Positions 53,040 through 62,519 are shown, counted from the first letter of the stretch. The stretch is 64,000 nucleotides of DNA from Qipengyuania marincola (GCF_029688625.1 NZ_JARULC010000003.1:682001-746000); one strand, 5' to 3'. Notes: a model not told the origin generated them from the sequence alone. Made by a program: numbers and translations.

Positions 53040-53708
53040 ATGGACATGATGCTGAAATGGATCGGTGGCGCAACGCTCGTCCTTGTGGCGGGCTTTGCCG
53101 GCCTGTTCCTCAACGGCTCTCTCGAGGCCGAGGGCGAGGCACCGCGCAGCACGCCCGCCACGGCTGCCGTCGCAAGCGAATCTGGCGAGCCTGCGCTCGA
53201 CCCCCTGGGTGCGCTCGCGGCCAAGGCGCTTGCCGACCAGCAGCGTCTTTACACCGTCCGCCGGGTGCTCCCGATCGACGGCCCGATCAAATATGGCGAA
53301 TGGCATTGGGACGACGAGGGTGTTCCCGAAGGGCCGCTACTCGTGACCGTGGATCTCGAGGCGCGCGTCATCTCGATCTTTCGCGGCGGCTACGAAATCG
53401 GTGCGGCTGCCGTGATGCTGGGGACCGACGATTACCCCACCCCGACCGGCAAATTCCCGATCCTGTGGAAGCAGCGGCACAATGTGTCCGAGAAATATGG
53501 CAATGCGCCAATGCCGTGGAGCATGTTTCTGACCCGCGATGGTATCGCGATCCATGGCGGGTCGGAGGTCGAGAACGGCTACGCCAGCCATGGCTGCGTG
53601 GGAGTGCCCGACGAAATCGCCTCGCGCCTCTTCGACATCGCCAAGGAAGGCGACATGGTGGTCATCACCGATGGCGAGACGCTGCAGCTCGGCGACAGTA
53701 TCGTCTGA
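53040..53708 (+). CDS. L,D-transpeptidase (YkuD family)
   Basis: A 222-residue envelope enzyme with an N-terminal membrane anchor or signal (about 6-26). The YkuD domain contains VDLEARVISIFR, GTDDYPTPTGKFPI, IHGGSEVENGYASHGCVGVP, with catalytic Cys186 and His172/His184. It would make 3-3 peptidoglycan crosslinks or attach proteins to peptidoglycan. It is convergent with tilS, with six bases between the two stops. Confidence 0.92.
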   Translation: MDMMLKWIGGATLVLVAGFAGLFLNGSLEAEGEAPRSTPATAAVASESGEPALDPLGALAAKALADQQRLYTVRRVLPIDGPIKYGEWHWDDEGVPEGPLLVTVDLEARVISIFRGGYEIGAAAVMLGTDDYPTPTGKFPILWKQRHNVSEKYGNAPMPWSMFLTRDGIAIHGGSEVENGYASHGCVGVPDEIASRLFDIAKEGDMVVITDGETLQLGDSIV

Positions 53709-53714
53709 ACGCGC

Positions 53715-54602
53715 TCACCCCGCGCGGCGGGGCGGCTCCGGCTCGAGGTTCCAGCGCACCACGTCGATGCCAAGATCGCTCGGGTCGGTCACCGGGCGGA
53801 CTAATATCCCGGACAGGTTCGCGCCCTTACCGTCCTCCAGCCGGTCCACGAGCCGATCGAGCTCGCTTCGCGCAGGGTTCGCGCCCATCCGCGCAAACAG
53901 CACTGCGAGCATTTCGATATTCTCGAACCGCGACGCTCCGGGGTAAAACCACCAGCGCTCCCCGTCATTCCCGCACAGCGTGTCGAAGCTCTCGGATAGC
54001 TGAGCGGCCAGAAACTCCTCGGCATCGGCAAGCAGCGCGGCGCTCTGCGCGATCCCGGCCGTGTCGATCCAGTCGGCTTGCGCCAAGGCCTGGCGAATGC
54101 GCACGCGCTCGAATGCCTGATCGGCATTGCTCGGATCATCCGCAACCTCGATCCCCGCCTGCTCCACGATCGCGCGAAGCTCCGCTCTACGGAAACCGAG
54201 GAGCGGGCGCAGGATGTCCACATCACACCCCTCCACGCGCCCCTTCGGCCGGATCCCGGCAAGCCCGGCAAGCCCGCTGCCCCGGTTGAGCCGCATGAGC
54301 AGTGTCTCGGCCTGATCGTCGGCGTGATGGGCAGTCAGTACCGCAGCGAGGTCGCGCGAACCCGCCCATTCGCCCAACGCGGCATAGCGCGCTCGACGCG
54401 CCTCCTGCTGCAGATTGCCTTCATCGACCCGGACTTCGAGAACCGTACAGGGGACTGCAAGCTTTGCGCAGAGATCCGCGACAAGCCGGCACTCACGGGC
54501 GGCCTCGGCCCGCAGACCGTGATCGACGGTCGCGACCTCGAAATCGTCCAGCACATCCCGGGCCAGTAGCAGCATGGCCATGCTGTCCGGCCCGCCGGAC
54601 AC
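53715..54602 (-). CDS. tilS: tRNA(Ile)-lysidine synthase TilS
   Basis: TilS makes lysidine at the wobble C of tRNA-Ile(CAU), letting it read AUA. The PP-loop SGGPDSMA, VDHGLR and AHHADDQAETLLMRL are characteristic. The only canonical start (GTG 54602) lies immediately before SGG and would delete the first strand of the fold, although the frame upstream encodes the expected GRVGLAVSGG context back to ATT 54683-54681. That ATT overlaps the cpoB stop (ATTGA) and has AAGG upstream, so the real product may start there (about 322 residues). No ATG, GTG or TTG exists in between. Confidence 0.9.
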   Translation of the reverse strand: MSGGPDSMAMLLLARDVLDDFEVATVDHGLRAEAARECRLVADLCAKLAVPCTVLEVRVDEGNLQQEARRARYAALGEWAGSRDLAAVLTAHHADDQAETLLMRLNRGSGLAGLAGIRPKGRVEGCDVDILRPLLGFRRAELRAIVEQAGIEVADDPSNADQAFERVRIRQALAQADWIDTAGIAQSAALLADAEEFLAAQLSESFDTLCGNDGERWWFYPGASRFENIEMLAVLFARMGANPARSELDRLVDRLEDGKGANLSGILVRPVTDPSDLGIDVVRWNLEPEPPRRAG

Positions 54603-54678
54603 GGCGAGGCCAACACGCCCTGGCGCATCGAGCCTGCCGATTGCTTGGCGAAACTTGCTTACGTGATCGATGGGATCG

Positions 54679-55635
54679 TCAATTGCAGGTCACCTTGCTT
54701 CGCTGGGTCGCATATTGCCCGCTCAGGCGGCCCGACGCCAGTGCCGGATAGGTTTCGGCGAATTCCGCCAGCGCGATGCAGGCCCGGTTGGTGTCGTTGA
54801 GCGCAATCATCGACTCGGCAAGATAGAGCAGGCTGTCGCCCGCGCGCGCGCCGCCCTTGTCGTCTTGGTAGTTCTTCAGGAACCACGGCGCCGCCTCGCG
54901 CGCCTTGCCATCGTCAAGATAGGCGCGGCCGAGCAGATTGCGGCCATAGGTCGCCCGCCAGTGATTGGGGTGCTGTTCGACGAACATCGTCAGCTGCTGC
55001 TGCGCTTCGGGGAAGAAACCGGCATCCCACAGGCGGAAGCCGTAGGAATACTCATCATCCGCCGCATCGTCCGTCTGCGGCTTGGCAATCGCCTGCACCG
55101 CGGCAAGGCGCGCCGCGCTCGGCCCCGAGGCGGTCGCTGCGGTACCGGTCATCTGCTCGGTATTGCGCGCAACCGCGTTGGTCGAGGGGGAGACGATGCT
55201 GTCGCCGGTGTCCGTCGACGTTCCGGTGGTCGTATTGCCGGTCGTTCCGGCTGCTCCGGCGCTGCCACCGCCCTCCAGCGCTTCGAGCCGCATCGTCAGC
55301 AACCGCACGGCATTGGCATTTTCCTCGATCTGCGAGGTTTGCTGCTGCAGCTGCGATTCCAGCGCATCGAGGCGGGCGAGAATATCGGTGACTGCCGTTG
55401 TCGAGGGGGTGCTGACGGTTGAATCGACGCTGGGCCGCGCGCTGATTTCCGGTTCGAAATAGCGCCCGTCGCCACCGGGGAAGACCTTGCGCTGCAAGGC
55501 GCGCACTTCCATTTCGAGGCGGCGGATGCGGTCTTCCGCATTGTCATCCTGCGCCAGCGCGGGCGCCCCGGTCGCAAGCAGGGCGAAGATGGCGGCACCG
55601 GTGGTCGTGGCACGAAGGGTGCGTCCGAATGTCAT
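54679..55635 (-). CDS. cpoB: Tol-Pal-associated periplasmic protein CpoB (YbgF)
   Basis: A 318-residue periplasmic protein. It has a signal peptide (about 1-29, ending APALAQ), a coiled coil (RIRRLEMEVRALQRKVF, then DALESQLQQQTSQIEE), a low-complexity Gly/Thr/Ala linker (about 120-165) and C-terminal TPR repeats (SYGFRLWDAGFFPEAQQQLTMF; NLLGRAYLDDGKAREAAPWF). CpoB couples the Tol-Pal complex to peptidoglycan synthesis during division. ATG 55635 has AGGAG upstream. The rest of the tol-pal cluster is not in the window. Its stop overlaps the proposed tilS start. Confidence 0.88.
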   Translation of the reverse strand: MTFGRTLRATTTGAAIFALLATGAPALAQDDNAEDRIRRLEMEVRALQRKVFPGGDGRYFEPEISARPSVDSTVSTPSTTAVTDILARLDALESQLQQQTSQIEENANAVRLLTMRLEALEGGGSAGAAGTTGNTTTGTSTDTGDSIVSPSTNAVARNTEQMTGTAATASGPSAARLAAVQAIAKPQTDDAADDEYSYGFRLWDAGFFPEAQQQLTMFVEQHPNHWRATYGRNLLGRAYLDDGKAREAAPWFLKNYQDDKGGARAGDSLLYLAESMIALNDTNRACIALAEFAETYPALASGRLSGQYATQRSKVTCN

Positions 55636-55730
55636 CGGCAAGGCTCCTGAACGAATGTCCTGATCGGGTGAATGGCCTAGCGCCCCGAACCTGTCGAGGT
55701 GGTGAAGCGCGCTTTTCCTCTGTGCAGGCG

Positions 55731-56567
55731 CTATCCTGCGGGCGGCGAGGCAGCCGGAGCCGCCGTTGCAGGCGACGAAGCCGGGGCAGCCGAGCGCTCG
55801 AGCAGGGCCTCGGCGGTGACGGGCACGTCGCTAACCACCTCGTCTTCCTCGGAAATCCTGGGCACGCTCTGACCGCCCACCGTGATGGCGAACGCATAGG
55901 GACGCCCGGTGCGGATCTGCGGATTTCGCGCATCCTCCGGCACGGTGAAAGTGTCGCCGACGGCCATGATGCCTTCGTAGAGACTCTCCCCGGCATCGTC
56001 GTAGAACCGGACCCAGGTTCCCTCCACCTCATTGGTGAAGACGACCGGGCCGGTCGGCGCGGCCGGGCTGGCCGTGGCCGCGGGTGCAGGCTCGTTCGCC
56101 GCGACCTGCTCTGTTTCGTCCTGCAGCGGAGCGGGGCCGAGGCCCGGCGCGAGATAGCTGCGATAGAAGGCGTAAATTCCGCCCAGCAGCAGAATGGCTG
56201 CGATAACGGCGAACCATGCAAGGCCGCGACCCGGCACACGGGCGGGATCGCCGGGTTCGAACTTCGCGGGGACCATCCGCTCTCCACCGTCGCCGGTCGC
56301 CAATTGCTCGCGGACCTGCGCGATGACCTCGTTCTCGTCGAGATCGACCGCGCGGGCGTAGGTGCGGCTGAAACCGATGGCGTAGGTGCGCGAGGGAAGC
56401 GCCGCGAAATCATCGGCCTCGATAGCTTCGAGATGGCGCCTGGGAATGCGCGTTTCCGCTGCAATCTGGTCGAGCTCGTATCCCTTGCCTTCGCGTGCCG
56501 CACGCAATCGCGCGCCGACCGTATCTCCAGGTGGCAGGGTTTCCTCGACGTGTTCGTTCGTTTCCAT
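55731..56567 (-). CDS. rodZ: RodZ-like protein: helix-turn-helix, one TM, DUF4115
   Basis: A 278-residue protein. A cytoplasmic helix-turn-helix (VGARLRAAREGKGYELDQIAAETRIPRRHLEAIE; then RTYAIGFSRTYA) is followed by one transmembrane segment (about 117-137, LAWFAVIAAILLLGGIYAFY) and a periplasmic DUF4115-type beta domain (GTWVRFYDDAGESLYEGIMAVGDTF). RodZ anchors MreB and shapes the cell. ATG 56567 starts the recognisable domain. It lies between cpoB and ptsP on the same strand. Confidence 0.87.
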   Translation of the reverse strand: METNEHVEETLPPGDTVGARLRAAREGKGYELDQIAAETRIPRRHLEAIEADDFAALPSRTYAIGFSRTYARAVDLDENEVIAQVREQLATGDGGERMVPAKFEPGDPARVPGRGLAWFAVIAAILLLGGIYAFYRSYLAPGLGPAPLQDETEQVAANEPAPAATASPAAPTGPVVFTNEVEGTWVRFYDDAGESLYEGIMAVGDTFTVPEDARNPQIRTGRPYAFAITVGGQSVPRISEEDEVVSDVPVTAEALLERSAAPASSPATAAPAASPPAG

Positions 56568-56709
56568 GCAAATCCCGATTGGCGACCATGCGGTTCGCAC
56601 CGCCCCGTTTTATTCTTGCCGCTGAAAGCGTCGCGGGCGTGCGACTGTCAAGGGCGGTGTGTAGCACGAGTCGGACTGTCCGGCGAGCCGCGCTCCACGC
56701 GCGACGAAA

Positions 56710-58980
56710 TCAGTCCGCTTCGATATCGCGCTCTTCCGCCCACGTCCTGAGCGCGGCCCGCATGTCGGGCGGAGGCGTGACCAGCCATCGCGTCATCTGC
56801 TCGCCGATTTCCTTGAGGTCGATCTTGCGCACCAGTTCCTTGATCGGACCGACGGCGGCCGGCGTGATCGACAGCCGGCGATAGCCGATGCCGAGCAGGG
56901 CAATCGCCTCGAGCCGGCGGCCGCCCATTTCGCCGCACACGCCGATGCGGACCGGCTGGCCGATCGTTGCATCGGCCACGCGCTTGAGGAACCGCAGGAT
57001 AGCAGGGCTCAGCCAGTCGTAACGTTGCGCCAGCTTCGGGTTGGCGCGGTCGGCAGCAAAAAGGAACTGCGTCAGATCATTGGTGCCGACCGAGATGAAG
57101 GACAGGCGCGGAATGAGCTGGTCGAGCGTTTCCGCAAGAGCCGGGACTTCGAGCATGCAGCCGTATTCGATCGATTCCGGCAGGATGTGGCGGCGCTCGC
57201 GGAGGAAGTTCAGCTGATGCTCGAACACGGCCTTGGCCGCATCGAACTCCCATGGCTCGGAAACCATCGGGAACATCACCGACAATTGCCGCCCGGCCGC
57301 GGCCTCCAGCAGCGCTCTCGCCTGCGCCTTCAACAGGCCTTCACGCTCCAGCGAAAGCCGCAAGGCTCGCCAGCCCATGGCCGGATTTTCGTCGCGCTCG
57401 CCGATCTGCGAATTGAGATAGGGGACCGCCTTGTCGCCGCCGATGTCCACCGTGCGAAAGATCACGGGCTTGTCCCCCGCAGCATCCAGCACGTCGCGAT
57501 ACAGCCGCAATTGCCGGTCGCGCTGCGGCAGCGTGGCAGAGACGAGGAACTGGAACTCGGTCCGGAACAGGCCGACCCCGTCCGCCCCGGTCAGCTGCAG
57601 CATGCTCATATCGTCGCGCAGGCCCGCATTGATCATCACCGTGATCCGCGTCCCATCGCGGGTGAACGGCTCGACCTCGCGCAATTCGGCATAGGTCGCC
57701 TGCTGCTCGCGCATCTTGGTGAAGCGTGCTTCGAAGGCATCGAGCACCGGCTGGCCCGGGCGCAGCGTCACGGTGCCGCGGTCTGCATCGAGCAAGATGT
57801 CGTCGCCCTCGCTCACCCGCGCACGCACGCCATCTGCCCGGCCCAGCACAGGGATACCCATGGCCCGCGCCACGATGACCACATGCGCGGTGAGCGAGCC
57901 TTCCTCCAGAACCACGCCCTTAAGCCGGCGGCGGTCGTATTCGAGCAGCTCCGCCGGTCCGAGATTGCGCGCGATCAGGATGGTGTCGCGCCTGAGGCCC
58001 TGCGTCGCGGCGGTACCCAGCTGGCCCGACACGATCCGCAACAGGCGGTTCGACAGATCCTCCAGATCGTGCATCCGGTCGGCCAGCAGCGGATCGTCGA
58101 TTTCGCGCATCCGCATGCGGGTGCGCTGCTGCACGCGTTCGATCGCCGCCTCGGCCGTCAGCCCGCTGTCGATCGCCTCGTTGATCCGGCGGCTCCAGCC
58201 CTCGTCATAGGCGAACATCTTGTAGGTCTCGAGCACCTCCACATGCTCGCCGCCCTTGCCGAATTCGGGTTCCTTGCCGAGCGCGTCGATCTGCTCGCGC
58301 ATCTTGTCGAACGCGCGGTAAACGCGCTGGCGCTCTGCCTCGATATCCTCGGCCACAACCTGGTCGATCTCGATCCGCGGCTGGTGGAACACCGCCTTGC
58401 CCGTCGCCAGGCCCTTGACCAGCGTGAGGCCCTCGATGACCTCGGTTTCGATATGCGGTTCGCCGAAATCGATCGCCTCCTCGTCATCGACGAGCTCCTT
58501 GTGCGCGATCAGCTCCGACAGGATCATCGCCGTCGTCTGGAGCGCCTCGATCTCGACGTCCTCGTAACGCCGCGGTTCGACATGCTGTACGCACAATACG
58601 CCCACCGCGCGTTCACGATAGACGATCGGTACGCCGGCGAAGGAATGGAACTTTTCCTCCCCCGTTTCGGGGCGATAGAGAAAGTCGGGATGGGCCTTGG
58701 CCTCGGCAAGGTTGAGCGTTTCGATATTCTTGGCGATGGTGCCCGTCAGCCCCTCGCCCACGGCCATCCTCGTGACGTGGACCGCATCGGGATTGAGGCC
58801 GCGGGTCGCGAACAGCTCCAGCGCGCCTTCACGAAGGAGGTAGACCGAGCATACCTCGCTATCGAGGCTCTCGGCGATCACTTCCACGACGCGGTCGAGC
58901 TTGTGCTGGGCATGGGTGCGCCCGGCCATGATTTCATGCAGGCGGGTAAGGATCTGGCGGGCGGAGGCGGCAGCTGACAT
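56710..58980 (-). CDS. ptsP: PtsP, phosphoenolpyruvate-protein phosphotransferase (nitrogen PTS enzyme I)
   Basis: A 756-residue protein: an N-terminal GAF domain (about 1-165), then the enzyme I swivel domain with the phosphohistidine His366 in GSLTAHVVIVARAMG, and a PEP-binding TIM barrel (FRTVDIGGDKAVPYL; FPMVSEPWEFDAAK; FISVGTNDLTQFLFAADRAN; GVCGEMGG). It starts the nitrogen PTS phosphorelay (PtsP to NPr to EIIA-Ntr), linking nitrogen status to regulation. Full length for the family. Confidence 0.95.
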   Translation of the reverse strand: MSAAASARQILTRLHEIMAGRTHAQHKLDRVVEVIAESLDSEVCSVYLLREGALELFATRGLNPDAVHVTRMAVGEGLTGTIAKNIETLNLAEAKAHPDFLYRPETGEEKFHSFAGVPIVYRERAVGVLCVQHVEPRRYEDVEIEALQTTAMILSELIAHKELVDDEEAIDFGEPHIETEVIEGLTLVKGLATGKAVFHQPRIEIDQVVAEDIEAERQRVYRAFDKMREQIDALGKEPEFGKGGEHVEVLETYKMFAYDEGWSRRINEAIDSGLTAEAAIERVQQRTRMRMREIDDPLLADRMHDLEDLSNRLLRIVSGQLGTAATQGLRRDTILIARNLGPAELLEYDRRRLKGVVLEEGSLTAHVVIVARAMGIPVLGRADGVRARVSEGDDILLDADRGTVTLRPGQPVLDAFEARFTKMREQQATYAELREVEPFTRDGTRITVMINAGLRDDMSMLQLTGADGVGLFRTEFQFLVSATLPQRDRQLRLYRDVLDAAGDKPVIFRTVDIGGDKAVPYLNSQIGERDENPAMGWRALRLSLEREGLLKAQARALLEAAAGRQLSVMFPMVSEPWEFDAAKAVFEHQLNFLRERRHILPESIEYGCMLEVPALAETLDQLIPRLSFISVGTNDLTQFLFAADRANPKLAQRYDWLSPAILRFLKRVADATIGQPVRIGVCGEMGGRRLEAIALLGIGYRRLSITPAAVGPIKELVRKIDLKEIGEQMTRWLVTPPPDMRAALRTWAEERDIEAD

Positions 58981-59050
58981 GCCTTGCCCTATAGCAAATA
59001 CCCGGTTTGGCGAAAGCGGGACGAAGGCCCGCTTCCGCCACAGGTCCGGA

Positions 59051-59206
59051 TCAGCAGCTGGCGAGCTCTTCCTTGATCTTGAGCTTGCGCTTCTTGAGCT
59101 GCTGGATCATCGCGATGTCGGGCGCCGGTCGGATCTGTTCCGCATGCAGGCGGGCTTCGAGACCGGCGTGCTTTGCTTTGAGCGCTTCGACATGGGATGA
59201 TTGCAT
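59051..59206 (-). CDS. YdcH-family DUF465 protein, copy 1
   Basis: A 51-residue protein (MQSSHVEALKAKHAGLEARL at its start, ending IKEELASC) with the DUF465 layout: a helix, a short Pro-Asp turn, then a second helix IQQLKKRKLKIKEEL. An AAGGAG lies nine bases before ATG 59206. It is a small helical protein of unknown function. It is divergent from a second DUF465 gene (59358-59567), an arrangement seen in many alphaproteobacteria. Confidence 0.85.
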   Translation of the reverse strand: MQSSHVEALKAKHAGLEARLHAEQIRPAPDIAMIQQLKKRKLKIKEELASC

Positions 59207-59357
59207 CGGGCTGTCTCCTTACGGGTTAATGCGACCCCAAAGAGCGACTCGTGCCATGCGGCACGCGCCGCGTGATGACTATGTGACCATAGTATTGCCG
59301 ATTTACAAACCCCCAACTGAGCGCCATGCGACGAAACGAGATACGGGAAGGATCGAG

Positions 59358-59567
59358 GTGAACGAGCAGGAGCTGCGCAAGAGGCTGGAGATGTTGCGGA
59401 GCGAACACCGCGATCTCGATGCTGCCATCGCCGCGCTGAGCGATGCCGGCGATGGGGGCGGCTTCGTCGACCAGCTGCAGATCGCCCGCCTCAAGAAACG
59501 CAAGCTCCAGCTCAAGGACCGGATCGCGATCATCGAGGATACGTTGCTGCCCGATATCATCGCCTGA
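59358..59567 (+). CDS. YdcH-family DUF465 protein, copy 2
   Basis: A 69-residue protein from a GTG start (VNEQELRKRLEMLRSEHRDL), with the second helix QIARLKKRKLQLKDRIAIIE matching the DUF465 helix of the divergent copy. AAGGA lies upstream of GTG 59358. The frame is open further 5', but without protein-like sequence. The RcdA-like gene follows after 90 bp. Two DUF465 paralogues in divergent orientation plus DUF1465 form a recurring sphingomonad gene group. Confidence 0.82.
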   Translation: MNEQELRKRLEMLRSEHRDLDAAIAALSDAGDGGGFVDQLQIARLKKRKLQLKDRIAIIEDTLLPDIIA

Positions 59568-59657
59568 TCGGGCAGGAACCACGGCTCCCCGTGCCAGCCG
59601 GACACAACATGGTAAACGCGCTGGTCACGATTTGCGCGCTGGCGTAGCTGCGGAGGC

Positions 59658-60113
59658 ATGGCCGCACGCACCATCAACCAGCAGATTATCGAGGAGCTTT
59701 ACGCTGAAGCTCTCGTGCTCGCCGACGATGCGCGCGCGGCATTCGGGCTGCGGCTGCACGCCGATACCGCGACGCAGGACGATGCCCTGCGCATCGCGCT
59801 CTCGATCGAGGGATTGCGCACCACCACCCGCGTGATGCACGTGCTGGCCTGGCTGCTGAATCAGCGGGCGTATTTCTCTGGCGAACTGAGCGAGGCGCAG
59901 CTGCGCCGCACCAGTGCCTTGCCCGACGAACGTGCTGCCGATCCAGGCAATCTCGAGGTGCTGGAGCCGGAAACGCGCGCGCTGATCCATGAGAGCGAGC
60001 AGCTGCACGCGCGGGTCGCCCGGCTCGACCGCGAGCTGCGCGGCGCTGCCGGTCACGGGGACGCGCCGGTGCGCGCGATGCAGGACCGGCTCGCCCGGGC
60101 CTTCGGCGAATAA
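59658..60113 (+). CDS. DUF1465 family protein (RcdA-like)
   Basis: A 151-residue helical protein. TINQQIIEELYAEALVLADDARAAF, ALRIALSIEGLRTTTRVMHVLAWLLNQRAY and ALIHESEQLHARVARLDREL follow the DUF1465 pattern. The Caulobacter member, RcdA, is an adaptor in ClpXP degradation of CtrA, so this may be a protease adaptor in cell-cycle control. The link to RcdA is from memory of the family. It is convergent with glpK, with seven bases between the stops. Confidence 0.78.
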   Translation: MAARTINQQIIEELYAEALVLADDARAAFGLRLHADTATQDDALRIALSIEGLRTTTRVMHVLAWLLNQRAYFSGELSEAQLRRTSALPDERAADPGNLEVLEPETRALIHESEQLHARVARLDRELRGAAGHGDAPVRAMQDRLARAFGE

Positions 60114-60120
60114 CCCTGAG

Positions 60121-61584
60121 TCAGGCCGCGCCCAGCGCCTTCGCATAACGTTGCAATCGTGCCTCGCGAACGTCCGCCGTCATGGCGGGCGCGAAGCTGC
60201 GGCCGCCGCCGCGCATGGCCTTCGCCGCCGCATCGAGTGAGGGTTGCAACCCGGCTCCGACCGCAGCGAGGATCGCGGCGCCCAGCGCTGTGGTCTCGAT
60301 AAAGTCCGGCCGCTCGACCTCGAGATCGAGGATATCGGCAAGGTCCTGCGCCATCCAGTCGTTCGCGCTCATCCCACCATCAATCCTCAGCCGCGTCCAG
60401 GGCGCCCCATCGGCAGCGAAGGCGCTCGCCAGATCGTGGGTCTGGTGGGCCATTGCCTCAAGCGCCGCGCGGGCAATTTCTGCCCGACCGCTGGCGAAGC
60501 TCAAGCCGCTGATGACGCCGCGCGCGTCCGGCTTCCAGTGCGGCGCGCCGAGCCCTGCCAGGGCCGGCACGATGACGACTTCTCCGCTGCTTTCGATTGA
60601 CCGGGCAAGCTCCTCGGTCTCCGCAGCGCTGCCGATCAGCCCCAGCTGGTCGCGCAAATACTGGACGAGGCTGCCTGCGACAAAGCAAGCGCCTTCGATC
60701 GCATAGGTCCGCTCGCCCGCCTCCTGGTAGAGGACGGTGCCGAGCAGCCGATTGTCGGACCGGGGAATATCCCTGCCCTTGTTGGTAAGGACGAAGGCCC
60801 CGGTGCCGTATGTCGCCTTGGTATCACCGAAAGCGAGGCAACCTTGCCCGATGGTGGCCGATTGCTGGTCGCCCGCCAGCCCGCAGATCTGGATTTCGGC
60901 CCCGAGGCACTCGGCTCGCGCTGTGGCAATGCGGCCATGCGTATCGACAACCTGCGGCAGGCTGGCGCTCGGGACGCCGAAAAGCTCGCACAACTCCTCG
61001 TCGAACTGCGCCCCGTCCAGCGCGAGCAACAGCGTGCGACTGGCGTTGCTGGCGTCGCTGGCGTGGGTGCCGCCGGACAGCTTGTGGACGAGCCAGCTCT
61101 CGACCGTACCGAACGCCAGATCGCCGCGCTGCGATGCGGTGCGGACTGCCTCGTCATTGTCGAGCATCCAGCGCATCTTGGTGCCGGAAAAATAGGGATC
61201 GAGCAGCAGTCCGGTGCGCTTCTGCACACCGTCCTCGTGGCCATAGCTCTTCATGTCGGCACAGAAACCCGCCGTGCGCCGATCCTGCCACACGATCGCA
61301 CGAGCGAGAGGCTCGCCGCTGTTCCGGTCCCACGCGACGACCGTCTCGCGCTGGTTGGTAATGCCGATGGCGGCAATGCGACCCGGCTCGTTCCCCACCA
61401 CATCGCGCGCGCAGGACAGGGTCTTGTCCCAGATTTCCTGCGCATCGTGTTCGACCCAGCCGGGACGCGGATAATACTGCGTGATCTCGGCCTGCGAGAC
61501 CGCTTCCATCGTCCCGTCCGGCGCAAAAATCATCGCCCGGGTCGAAGTCGTCCCGGCGTCGAGTACGAGGATGCTGTCGGCCAT
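60121..61584 (-). CDS. glpK: Glycerol kinase
   Basis: A 487-residue FGGY-family kinase producing glycerol 3-phosphate. LDAGTTSTRAMIF is the ATP site, GITNQRETVVAWD and IVWQDRRTAGFC bind glycerol, and GLAGLGAPHWKPDARGVISGL and LRIDGGMSANDWMAQ complete the C-terminal ATP region. ATG 61584 has AGGGAG upstream; the longer open frame is not coding-like. No glpF, glpD or glpR is adjacent. It is divergent from the metallo-beta-lactamase-fold gene with 62 bp between starts. Confidence 0.95.
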   Translation of the reverse strand: MADSILVLDAGTTSTRAMIFAPDGTMEAVSQAEITQYYPRPGWVEHDAQEIWDKTLSCARDVVGNEPGRIAAIGITNQRETVVAWDRNSGEPLARAIVWQDRRTAGFCADMKSYGHEDGVQKRTGLLLDPYFSGTKMRWMLDNDEAVRTASQRGDLAFGTVESWLVHKLSGGTHASDASNASRTLLLALDGAQFDEELCELFGVPSASLPQVVDTHGRIATARAECLGAEIQICGLAGDQQSATIGQGCLAFGDTKATYGTGAFVLTNKGRDIPRSDNRLLGTVLYQEAGERTYAIEGACFVAGSLVQYLRDQLGLIGSAAETEELARSIESSGEVVIVPALAGLGAPHWKPDARGVISGLSFASGRAEIARAALEAMAHQTHDLASAFAADGAPWTRLRIDGGMSANDWMAQDLADILDLEVERPDFIETTALGAAILAAVGAGLQPSLDAAAKAMRGGGRSFAPAMTADVREARLQRYAKALGAA

Positions 61585-61646
61585 GCGCTCTCCCTTGCCA
61601 CTGGCGGGTGGTGACATGGCGCATCCCAAGCCCCATATGCAAGGGC

Positions 61647-62519
61647 ATGGCAGGAGCTCCCCCCAAGCCCTGGCCCACCGGCCAGGCGATGCAGCTGGAA
61701 CCGCTGGTGCGCCGCGTGCTGGCTCCCAACCCCTCGCCCTATACCTATACGGGAACCCAGACCTACATCGTGGGCCTGGGTGATGGCTGCGCGGTCATCG
61801 ACCCCGGTCCGGCGGACGAAGCCCATTTGCTCGCTCTGGATGCCGCGATCGGCGACGAGCACGTGTGCGCGATCATGTGCACCCATACCCATCGCGACCA
61901 CTCGCCTGCCGCCAAGCCGCTCTCCGCGCGCACCGGCGCGCCCGTGGTGGGCTGCGCGCCGCTGGTCATCGATAGCGACCTGCCCCGGGCCGACGAGAGT
62001 TTCGATTCGAGTTACGAACCCGACCGCGTGATGGAGGATGGCGAGAAGATGACCGGCCCGGGCTGGACGCTGACCGCGGTCGCAACGCCCGGCCATGTCT
62101 CCAACCACCTGTGCTTCGCACTGGAGGAAAGCGGCGCGCTGTTCACCGGCGATCATATCATGGGCTGGTCGACCAGCGTCGTGATCCCGCCCGATGGCGA
62201 CATGGGCGATTACATGCTCAGCCTCGAGAAGCTGCACGCCCGCGAGGACCGCGTGTTCTATCCAGCGCATGGCGAGGCGGTGGAAAAGCCCCGCCAGCTG
62301 GTGCGCGGAATGATCGGCCATCGCCGCCAGCGCGAGAACCAGATTATCCGCCTGCTGGGCGATGGTCCACATGACGCCGCCGGTTTCGTGCCGAAGATGT
62401 ACAAGGGCCTCGATCGGAAGCTGCACAAGGCGGCGGAAATGTCGGTGACCGCGCATCTGATCGATCTGGAACGCCGCGGCCTCGTCGCACGTTCGGGCGA
62501 TACATGGCGAACGATCTGA
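61647..62519 (+). CDS. Metallo-beta-lactamase-fold hydrolase (LACTB2-like)
   Basis: A 290-residue hydrolase. The metal site THTHRDHS (His80, His82, Asp84, His85) is followed by ATPGHVSNHL, FTGDHIMG and PAHGEAV, all canonical. The C-terminal helical extension (QIIRLLGDGPHDAAGF; AHLIDLERRGLVAR) marks the LACTB2/glyoxalase-like subgroup, whose human member is a ribonuclease. The substrate here is unknown. ATG 61647 is used; ATG 61689 would trim 14 residues. It overlaps the next gene by 16 bases. Confidence 0.9.
   Translation: MAGAPPKPWPTGQAMQLEPLVRRVLAPNPSPYTYTGTQTYIVGLGDGCAVIDPGPADEAHLLALDAAIGDEHVCAIMCTHTHRDHSPAAKPLSARTGAPVVGCAPLVIDSDLPRADESFDSSYEPDRVMEDGEKMTGPGWTLTAVATPGHVSNHLCFALEESGALFTGDHIMGWSTSVVIPPDGDMGDYMLSLEKLHAREDRVFYPAHGEAVEKPRQLVRGMIGHRRQRENQIIRLLGDGPHDAAGFVPKMYKGLDRKLHKAAEMSVTAHLIDLERRGLVARSGDTWRTI

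Noticed and set aside
57025-58977. 650-codon open frame opposite ptsP
   Set aside because: ptsP is intact with all enzyme I motifs; the opposite frame has no domain and is explained by codon bias at high GC.
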